From: an uncultured Bacteroidota bacterium
Lineage (GTDB): Bacteria; Bacteroidota; Bacteroidia; Chitinophagales; Chitinophagaceae
Assembly (NCBI GenBank): GCA_903851455.1
Contig: CAINOM010000588.1
Location: 1-8,005 of the forward strand
Length of the DNA stretch: 8,005 nucleotides
Direction of reading: 5' to 3'
The notes beneath the pieces were generated by a model. That model was not told where the DNA came from. It saw only the letters and a program-made list of their open reading frames with translations, and searched no databases. The position numbers and the translations under genes are program-made. How positions within the stretch are numbered: the first letter of the stretch is position 1; the number at the start of each line of letters is the position of its first letter. Shown here one piece after another: positions 1 through 5,965 of this stretch.

Positions 1-875
1 AATTCCTGCTCTTTTTGGTCCTTCTCGGTCAGCGTCATTTCCCATTCCTTGTTGCTGTTCTTGTCTTCAACAAGCATAGGAGTGGCACCTGCATCTTCCA
101 GGAGCTGGTTTGCGCCAGCGTCTACGGGAAATGGCGCAGTGTTGAGATCTGTCTCCTTATCTTCTTTCTGAGGGTCGTTGAATACCGGCTGCGGCGCCAG
201 GTCGGCCGCCATCTTCTCGGTACGTTTGCGGATGCGTTGCAGCAGCGGGCTGATATCCAGCGCGAAAATGACAAAGACAAAGAATAATACGGTAGACAGC
301 AGCAGCATGCCTGTACCCCAGTAGCCTAAGACATTGTTGAGGTAGTCGATAAGCACATTGCCCAGGGCTCCACCCAGCGGGAAGCGGGCGTGGGGCATAA
401 GGTAAACCAGTATAGGTGCCGTAAGCAGCAATACCAGGGATATCCACCGCATGTAGCGGAGGGCAGGGATAGCGCGTTTTTCGTAGAGCAGGTTGACACC
501 GACCGCAGCAATGCCTATACCAATGGCCAGTGAGGCAATACCGGCGCCCTTCCATACCAGAACGTGAGACAGGGCCGCACCAAGGTGACCGCCCGAATTA
601 GCTATTGCCGGACTATCGGCTGTATGGCGCTGAAAGACAAAATGGAAGAAACTGCCTAAATTGTGAATTTGTAATACGTTGCTTTGGTCGATACTCCATG
701 TGAAGAAGTAGCTGATGATGGCAAAACAGGTAAAAACTCCGGCCAGCAGGAAGAAAATGCCGAACCCTAACCTAACCTGGCGCTTCCTGTCGATATTATT
801 TAATGGCGATGCTTCACTAACCGGGCTAACCGGCGCCTTGGGGACTGCTTTCTTATTTTTGATGGTATTGGCCAT
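1..875 (-). CDS. ftsK: DNA translocase FtsK, N-terminal part (runs off the left edge)
   Basis: FtsK/SpoIIIE-family proteins are anchored at the division septum by an N-terminal four-helix membrane domain and pump chromosomal DNA with a C-terminal ATPase. Only the first 291 codons are here; the linker continues and the Walker motor and gamma domain lie outside the window to the left. Seen directly: a basic cytoplasmic head (residues 1-35), TM1 at about 36-59 ending in ISYFFTW, a loop carrying SIDQSN, then a glycine-rich segment (GGHLGAALSHVLVWKGAG, 95-112) leading into TM2 (to about 131), TM3 at 143-160, TM4 at 186-206, a positive stop-transfer patch (QRIRKRTEK), and an acidic low-complexity linker from about 225. 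The TM1-xFTWxxDQS-loop-GxxGAxLS pattern is typical of Bacteroidota FtsK. The start at 875 is the only ATG after an in-frame upstream stop (TAA), and no Shine-Dalgarno is visible, as is normal for the phylum. The assignment rests on the membrane domain alone; the motor domain, which would prove it, is not visible. Confidence 0.85.
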   Translation of the reverse strand, partial: MANTIKNKKAVPKAPVSPVSEASPLNNIDRKRQVRLGFGIFFLLAGVFTCFAIISYFFTWSIDQSNVLQIHNLGSFFHFVFQRHTADSPAIANSGGHLGAALSHVLVWKGAGIASLAIGIGIAAVGVNLLYEKRAIPALRYMRWISLVLLLTAPILVYLMPHARFPLGGALGNVLIDYLNNVLGYWGTGMLLLSTVLFFVFVIFALDISPLLQRIRKRTEKMAADLAPQPVFNDPQKEDKETDLNTAPFPVDAGANQLLEDAGATPMLVEDKNSNKEWEMTLTEKDQKEQE

Positions 876-924
876 TTTGTGGGCGGACTGTGTAAAACTA
901 CAATATTATAAAAGCAATAAAACT

Positions 925-970
925 TATTTCGCGTTTCAGGGAAATTTATTTTGCGTATTATTGCGAAATA
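925..970. repeat. 8-bp inverted repeat in the divergent promoter region
   Basis: TATTTCGC at 925-932 is mirrored exactly by GCGAAATA at 963-970, with a 30-nt centre. The right arm begins on the last base of the putative -33 TTG. It could be an operator or a weak hairpin, but two arms of this length arise easily in AT-rich DNA. Confidence 0.35.
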
Positions 971-992
971 TTTTATAAAATCTTTATTTTTG
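961..992 (+). promoter_or_regulatory. Candidate Bacteroidota promoter for the cargo gene
   Basis: TATTTTTG at 985-992 matches the Bacteroidota -7 consensus TAnnTTTG at every fixed base. A TTG at 961-963 could act as the -33 element with a 21-bp spacer, near the usual spacing. Transcription would start close to position 1000, giving an AT-rich leader of roughly 60 nt before the ATG at 1062. The background is so AT-rich that a chance match is quite possible. Confidence 0.4.
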
Positions 993-1061
993 AGCGGGTA
1001 TTTTTTTACTTGTAGCAAACGTTTTTATTTATTTAACCGTCTTTATTGTTAAAAATAGTAC

Positions 1062-4000
1062 ATGCGCCGTCTTTTTGCAGCAACCCGGATAAATATATAC
1101 GCTAAGACGTGCTGTGTTTTAGTTGCGTTTTGCGCGTTTTCTTATACATCATCAGCCCAGCTGATACTCAGTGCCAATAAGACCGCAACGATATTATCGT
1201 CGGCGCTGGCAGGTAGCGGTGTTACCATAATGAGTCCCACGATGACGTGTGCGGGAAATGCCAATGCGGTATTTACAACAGGCGCAATCAGCCCATTGGG
1301 GATACCAACCGGGATCGTACTGACAACTGGTAATGCTGTAGACAGTACCACCGCGAGTGGTTTTGGCTACGGAGTAGGCGATCCTTCCTCAGATTTTGCA
1401 AATACCGGCAATGGCACTCCCGGCGATCCGGAACTTGACGCCTTGGTAGTGCCTAATCCAACAAATGACGCCTGTATCCTTGAATTTAATTTCAAACCAG
1501 CGGGTGATACCATTAAGTTTAACTATGTTTTCGGGTCGGAAGAGTATACCGATTATACTTGCTCGCCATTTAATGATGTATTTGCGTTCTTTATATCGGG
1601 TGGTGCTTATGTAAGCCCTACCAACCTTGCGCTTGTGCCCGGTACAAGCATACCAGTGGCTGTGAACAGTGTGAACTGCGGCGCTACCGGTGGGTACCCG
1701 CTTTCTACCTGCACTGCAATGGGGCCGGGCTCTCCGTTCTGCGCATACTATGTGAACAACCTCGTGGCTTCAAGCCCTGCATTCGACTATGTAACCTATG
1801 ATGGCCTTACCACCGTGCTGCAAGTTGTAGCGGCTGTTAGCCCCTGCGATACCTACCACCTGAAACTTGCTATTGCAGATGCAGGTGATGATGCGTTTGA
1901 CTCGGGCGTATTTATTGAAGGCGGGAGTCTTACTTCTGCTACAACCACGGCGGTCACCGCTACGGGTACCAGCGGGCTTCCTTATTGTATCCGCGGATGT
2001 GCTCCGGGTGATTTCGTATTTACTACCCCTGTACCACAGGATACCAATATCGTAGTGCATTTTATCATTACCGGAAGCGCAGTAAATGGTTACGACTATG
2101 CTACGATACCCGACAGCGCGATCATTCTTGCCGGCAGTACTTCTACTACCTTATTTATCAACACGCTGCCGGTTCCCCCGGTAGGTCCGGTAGTTGTAAC
2201 ACTGGAAATTGAAGTTCCGGATCCATGCCATGCAGGTCTTTTCACTGTAGGCGCGATAGCCAGCCTTACGATACTCGACTCGTTCACGTTCCGAATTCTG
2301 ACCCCCGATACTTCTATCTGTGACGGAGCGTTTGTGAATATTGTTGCTGTGGGCGATTCTGTGTTTGACAGCATACTCCATTATGCATGGACGCCGCCGG
2401 GCACACTAAGCAATGATACTACGCTGCTCACTACGGCGACACCGACCGTCACTACTACCTACACACTTACGGGCACTACCGCTGCCGTACTAGGCTGTGC
2501 TCCGGAGCATCGTGTCATTACGATCACGGTATACAATCCGACATTCGACAGTGTTTCGTTCACTAATCCTACGGTGTGCGGTTATTGCGATGGGACATTG
2601 ACGCTGTGGGGCCTGCAGACCGGATTCCCGGACACGCTCTTTTACACATATAATGGCACTGCACATGTGCCGATACCGGTCGTCGTCAGCTCGGCCCATA
2701 CGGTCACGATAACGGGCCTGTGTGCCGGGGTGTATAGCAATATATACGTGAAGGTAGGGGAGTGCTATACTCTTGTAAAAGGACCAAAGACGCTTGTCAA
2801 TCCGCCGCCACCGGTTGTGACGGTTGATTCACCGCTCGTGAAAACGTGCGTGGGTATATCAGTACAGCTGAATTCGTATGTAACGCCTACCGGCATACCT
2901 TATTTTTATACCTGGACACCGCCTACGGACCTGAGCAACAGCACGATCTCTAATCCGATCGTGACACCTACGGTGCCGGGCGATATAGTATATACCGTTA
3001 CTGTAAATCCTAGTTCGGACCCGGGCTGCGCCGCCCATGCTACTGTGGACGTGCATACCGTACCGAACAATTTCAACCTTTTGAACAAAGACACTGTTAT
3101 TTGCCTTGGAGCAGCGGTGCAGGTTACGATAACCGGCGGAAGTCCTGAGTTTACCTGGTTGTGGGCGCCTCCGGCGGGAGTATCTAATGTGAATATTGAG
3201 AACCCGCTGATCACGCCTACAGTGAGTGCGACTTATACGGTGACGGCATCTTATGCGCATTGCCCCAATATGGTGGATAGCTTCCACATTGAAGTGGATT
3301 ATCCCGCACCTGCGGCAACGTTCACCGATACCATCTGCCTGGGTGCAAGTGATCATATTGATCTTACCGTTTCAGGCTCTGATTACTATCATTATCAATG
3401 GGCGCCGCCTACCTTCCTGAGTAACGACACTATTCCAAACCCGATCATTACACCAACGGTTGAGGGTACATTCTCGTGGACCATTACCATACAGCCACAT
3501 GCCGCTGCGTGTGCGATCATTGATATTGTGAATATGCTGGTGATCCCGAATTCGTTTACTGTTACTCCTGTCGATGTTTCCATTTGTAAGGGCGCATCAG
3601 TGCAGATAACAGGTACGCCATATCCGCTATTCAGCTATAACTGGTCGCCGACCGAAGGTATTGCTACGCCGAACATCATTAATCCGCTGATAACAAGTGA
3701 TACTTCTACCATGTATGTAGTAACGGCTACCTACTCAAAATGTCCGGATATGCATGATACGGTGCGGATAGACGTGCAGCCAAATCCATCGGTGTATATA
3801 GGCGGAAACCGGTTTGTATGTGCCTATGATACGCTTCACCTGACGGCATCTGTATGGCCAACGTGGTATGAGCATTACAAGTACACCTGGACGCCTGCGC
3901 TGCACCTTGATAATGACAGTTCGTCGACAGTGGTGTTTATCAATGATACGAATGCGACGGTAGTTACGGCCAGCACTATAGTGTTTACAGTGACGACTAC

Positions 4001-4784
4001 TGCCGGATGTTATGCAGTTGACTCGGCTACTATAACGGTCTACCCGGGCAATTTTGCAAGTATTGCAGCATCTGAAGCGGATTTCTGTCCGCATGACTCG
4101 GCAGTTCTTTCGCCAAATGGTGGAGTGGCATACAGGTGGACACCATCCCTGTACCTGAGTGATAGCAATGCGGTATTGCCTGTAATCAAGCCAATAACAT
4201 CGCAAACGTATACCGTTATCAGTACCAGCCAGTATGGTTGCCGTGATACATTTACTTTCCATGCGGTCGTTCACCCGGCTGCTGTGCTCTGGATACCGGA
4301 TTCGACGACGATATATCCCGGTGAAACCTACCAGATCAGTCCGCAGACGAACTGCGTCAACTTTGCGTGGTCACCGCCGTCCGGGCTGAACGAAGCTTAT
4401 ATTTCTAGCCCGATCGCTTCACCGACGATCAATACAAAATATGTGGTTACCGCCAGTACGGAATGGGGTTGTAAGACGAAAGATTCTATAGAAATATATG
4501 TTGATGCATCCTCGCTCTTAGCGCTTCCAAACGCGTTTGCGCCGGGCAACGGACCAAATAGTGAATTTAAAATTATTAAACGAGGTATTGCTAATTTGAA
4601 TTATTTCCGTATTTTCGACCGTTGGGGAAACCTTGTTTTTGAGACTACTGACATAGATAAAGGATGGGATGGCGAATATAATGGCAAGCCACAACCTGTT
4701 GGTGTATTTGTATACCAGGTACAGGCAGTGACGAGCGAAGGAAAAATATTCGAAAAACATGGAAACGTAACTTTAATAAGGTAA
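1062..4784 (+). CDS. Choice-of-anchor L / PKD-like repeat protein with T9SS type B sorting domain
   Basis: This is a 1240-residue secreted, probably surface-exposed adhesin-like protein. Domains in order: signal peptide 1-32 (basic start, hydrophobic CVLVAFCAF, cut near SSA|Q); choice-of-anchor L domain about 34-290, recognised by GIVLTTG, ACILEFNFKPAGDTIKFNYV, FGSEEYTDY and FNDVFAFFISG; Calx-beta-like segment about 291-405 (FIITGSAVNGYDYATIPDS); PKD/Ig-like repeat 413-492; an unrelated CDGTLTL...GLCAGVY module 493-580; seven more PKD-like repeats 586-1148, each with a W-x-PP/P core, an xNPxxTPT turn and a TYTVT strand ending at a Cys; and a C-terminal type B sorting domain 1149-1240 (LPNAFAPGNG, FRIFDRWGNLVFET, GWDGEYNGKPQPVGVFVYQV). 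The sorting domain sends the protein through the type IX system after Sec export. Known type B cargo includes SprB-like gliding adhesins; ligand and role here are unknown, and no catalytic domain is visible. The start is supported by the immediately following signal peptide. It is followed after 23 bp by a PorP/SprF gene without an intervening terminator. The reading frame is intact. Confidence 0.94.
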   Translation: MRRLFAATRINIYAKTCCVLVAFCAFSYTSSAQLILSANKTATILSSALAGSGVTIMSPTMTCAGNANAVFTTGAISPLGIPTGIVLTTGNAVDSTTASGFGYGVGDPSSDFANTGNGTPGDPELDALVVPNPTNDACILEFNFKPAGDTIKFNYVFGSEEYTDYTCSPFNDVFAFFISGGAYVSPTNLALVPGTSIPVAVNSVNCGATGGYPLSTCTAMGPGSPFCAYYVNNLVASSPAFDYVTYDGLTTVLQVVAAVSPCDTYHLKLAIADAGDDAFDSGVFIEGGSLTSATTTAVTATGTSGLPYCIRGCAPGDFVFTTPVPQDTNIVVHFIITGSAVNGYDYATIPDSAIILAGSTSTTLFINTLPVPPVGPVVVTLEIEVPDPCHAGLFTVGAIASLTILDSFTFRILTPDTSICDGAFVNIVAVGDSVFDSILHYAWTPPGTLSNDTTLLTTATPTVTTTYTLTGTTAAVLGCAPEHRVITITVYNPTFDSVSFTNPTVCGYCDGTLTLWGLQTGFPDTLFYTYNGTAHVPIPVVVSSAHTVTITGLCAGVYSNIYVKVGECYTLVKGPKTLVNPPPPVVTVDSPLVKTCVGISVQLNSYVTPTGIPYFYTWTPPTDLSNSTISNPIVTPTVPGDIVYTVTVNPSSDPGCAAHATVDVHTVPNNFNLLNKDTVICLGAAVQVTITGGSPEFTWLWAPPAGVSNVNIENPLITPTVSATYTVTASYAHCPNMVDSFHIEVDYPAPAATFTDTICLGASDHIDLTVSGSDYYHYQWAPPTFLSNDTIPNPIITPTVEGTFSWTITIQPHAAACAIIDIVNMLVIPNSFTVTPVDVSICKGASVQITGTPYPLFSYNWSPTEGIATPNIINPLITSDTSTMYVVTATYSKCPDMHDTVRIDVQPNPSVYIGGNRFVCAYDTLHLTASVWPTWYEHYKYTWTPALHLDNDSSSTVVFINDTNATVVTASTIVFTVTTTAGCYAVDSATITVYPGNFASIAASEADFCPHDSAVLSPNGGVAYRWTPSLYLSDSNAVLPVIKPITSQTYTVISTSQYGCRDTFTFHAVVHPAAVLWIPDSTTIYPGETYQISPQTNCVNFAWSPPSGLNEAYISSPIASPTINTKYVVTASTEWGCKTKDSIEIYVDASSLLALPNAFAPGNGPNSEFKIIKRGIANLNYFRIFDRWGNLVFETTDIDKGWDGEYNGKPQPVGVFVYQVQAVTSEGKIFEKHGNVTLIR
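2817..4505 (+). repeat. Tandem PKD/Ig-like repeats arranged as A-B pairs
   Basis: Seven consecutive degenerate repeats of 76-88 residues lie within the cargo protein (residues 586-668, 669-748, 749-829, 830-907, 908-995, 996-1072 and 1073-1148). They alternate in type. A repeats have an aromatic run before the Trp (YFYTW, YYHYQW, YKYTW). B repeats open with [NG][NS]F right after a Pro (residues 668-671, 829-832, 995-998), and the first two B repeats close with a CPxMxD motif. Three A-B pairs start at residues 586, 749 and 908, giving a period of 159-165 residues; a lone final repeat starts at 1073. The repeats have diverged at DNA level and are visible mainly as protein. Confidence 0.8.
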
Positions 4785-4807
4785 TTTTACATCGATAATA
4801 TATACAA

Positions 4808-5860
4808 ATGACCAAGAGAAATATTCTTACCCGATTGAGCCTTGCTGCAGCATTTGTGCTTTCCGTAAGCGGACCTGCTGTATATGCGCAAGACATTCAC
4901 TTCACTCAATTTGACATGGCCCCTATGGTCATCAACCCCGCATTTACGGGCGAATTTGATGGTCGTGTGCGTGTGTCGGCTATCTACAGGAACCAATGGG
5001 CGAGCGTTACTGTGCCTTATGTGACCTATGGTGCTGCTTTAGACATGCCACTGATCCTGGAAAATAACGGAGACCGTCTTGCAGCCGGTCTGCAGTTGTA
5101 TAAAGACCAGGCCGGAGACGGTAACCTGTCAAATTTTACAGGCCTTGTATCTATAGCTTATCACAAGGCTTTCGGTGAAAATTCGGAAGTTTCTGTGGGC
5201 CTGCAGGGCGGTTATGCGCAGAAAAGCATCGACCTTTCTAAATTATACTTTGGTGACGAATGGCTTAACGGCGCTTTCGTTCCGGCGACATCACAGGAGT
5301 ATCATCTTGGCATAGGTAACTCGGTTAACTACTACCTGGTAAATGCCGGTATCGCGTATTCTCACCGCAGTGCGAATGGCAATGTGAGCTTCACCCTGGG
5401 CGGCGCAGCAAACAATATCAACCAGCCAAATGACGATATCGAAAAGAAGCAAAACAGCCAGACTGGACTGGATATGCGTTATACAGGTGAGTTAGGCATC
5501 AACCTGAAGGCTGGTCCAAGGCTGACATTGCGTCCTGCTGTTCTGTATCAGAACCAGGCTACAGCGTCTGAGCTTATTGCAGGTAATGAATTCCTTTACC
5601 AGGTAGGTGGTATGCCAGGTTATTCTGACTTCTCAACTGCTGTATTTCTTGGCGGCTGGTGGAGAAGCGGCGATGCGGCAATGATCACTGCGGGTGTAGA
5701 ATTCAAAGGATTTCGCATAGGTGCTTCTTATGATTATAATATTTCTTCATTAAATACTTCAAGCAATGGTAATGGTGGGTTTGAAATCGGAATAAGGTAT
5801 ATTGCACCTTATTCCAGCAAATTCGCGGGAAGAAGGACTATTCCTTGCTCGCGTTTTTAA
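4808..5860 (+). CDS. PorP/SprF family type IX secretion system outer-membrane protein
   Basis: This is a 350-residue predicted outer-membrane beta-barrel of the PorP/SprF family, at or slightly above the usual family length. Signal peptide 1-27 (cut VYA|Q) is followed by the family hallmark near the mature N-terminus: DIHFTQF, then MVINPAFTG, then R-V-x-AIYRNQW and a PYVTYGAALD segment. The rest is alternating beta-strand sequence with Gly/aromatic ends (GLQLYKDQAGDG, VSIAYHKAF, VSVGLQGGYAQKSIDL, FRIGASYDYNISSL, FEIGIRYI), ending in a short Cys-x-Arg-Phe tail (CSRF) that resembles the CPRF-type ending of many family members. In Flavobacterium johnsoniae SprF is needed for secretion of SprB, and genes of this family commonly sit directly after type B cargo genes. 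The 23-bp gap to the preceding gene and lack of a terminator between them imply one operon, so the likely job (inferred) is export or attachment of that cargo. The start has no Shine-Dalgarno; it is fixed by the signal peptide. It may be one of several paralogues rather than the core PorP. Confidence 0.95.
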   Translation: MTKRNILTRLSLAAAFVLSVSGPAVYAQDIHFTQFDMAPMVINPAFTGEFDGRVRVSAIYRNQWASVTVPYVTYGAALDMPLILENNGDRLAAGLQLYKDQAGDGNLSNFTGLVSIAYHKAFGENSEVSVGLQGGYAQKSIDLSKLYFGDEWLNGAFVPATSQEYHLGIGNSVNYYLVNAGIAYSHRSANGNVSFTLGGAANNINQPNDDIEKKQNSQTGLDMRYTGELGINLKAGPRLTLRPAVLYQNQATASELIAGNEFLYQVGGMPGYSDFSTAVFLGGWWRSGDAAMITAGVEFKGFRIGASYDYNISSLNTSSNGNGGFEIGIRYIAPYSSKFAGRRTIPCSRF

Positions 5861-5882
5861 GGAAAATAACATAAGATTTTGT

Positions 5883-5921
5883 GAAGGGCTAAAGTTTTTT
5901 TTGAAAGCCCTTCTTTTTTTT
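5883..5921 (+). terminator. Rho-independent terminator after the porP/sprF-like gene
   Basis: GAAGGGCT (5883-5890) pairs perfectly with AGCCCTTC (5906-5913), an 8-bp stem that is followed at once by eight T residues (5914-5921). The 15-nt loop is itself T-rich (eight Ts at 5895-5902), which is unusual but compatible. It begins 22 bp after the stop codon and closes the cargo-PorP/SprF transcription unit. Confidence 0.9.
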
Positions 5922-5965
5922 AAAACCAATTTATACTTTTATATCCATTAACAACGCTCACGCAC

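Larger units (their letters stand above)
876..1061. other. Divergent intergenic region between ftsK and the T9SS cargo gene
   Basis: This is 186 bp of very AT-rich sequence between two divergent start codons, so it must hold the control signals for both genes. Facing right there is a perfect TAnnTTTG element (985-992, listed separately). Facing left, towards ftsK, only a one-mismatch version (TAAGTTTT, minus strand, 926-919) is present, without a convincing -33 element. An inverted repeat (925-932 and 963-970) lies between them. No RNA gene or short ORF with a credible start was seen here. Confidence 0.7.

Noticed and set aside
157..555. Minus-strand ORF of 132 codons in another frame
   Set aside because: It overlaps ftsK in a shifted frame and has a Cys/Arg/Pro-rich composition typical of an out-of-frame shadow.
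951..970. Near-direct repeat TTGCG(T/A)A as a possible CRISPR or iteron
   Set aside because: Only two short imperfect copies in AT-rich sequence; no regular spacing or further copies.
715..978. Plus-strand ORF of 87 codons
   Set aside because: It lies antisense to the start of ftsK and extends into the AT-rich intergenic region; its hydrophobic part only mirrors the coding sequence and it has no recognisable domain.
2859..3356. Antisense ORF of 165 codons under the repeat region
   Set aside because: It is opposite a well-supported coding frame and is Arg/His/Cys-rich with no signal peptide or domain; the lack of stops follows from the codon bias of the repeats.
3735..4274. Antisense ORF of 179 codons under the repeat region
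   Set aside because: Same reason: a low-quality Arg/Cys-rich translation opposite an intact PKD-like coding sequence.
5934..5941. TACTTTTA as a promoter -7 element for the PorE-like gene
   Set aside because: It misses the final G of TAnnTTTG and has no TTTG at suitable -33 spacing, so it is too weak to list as a feature.
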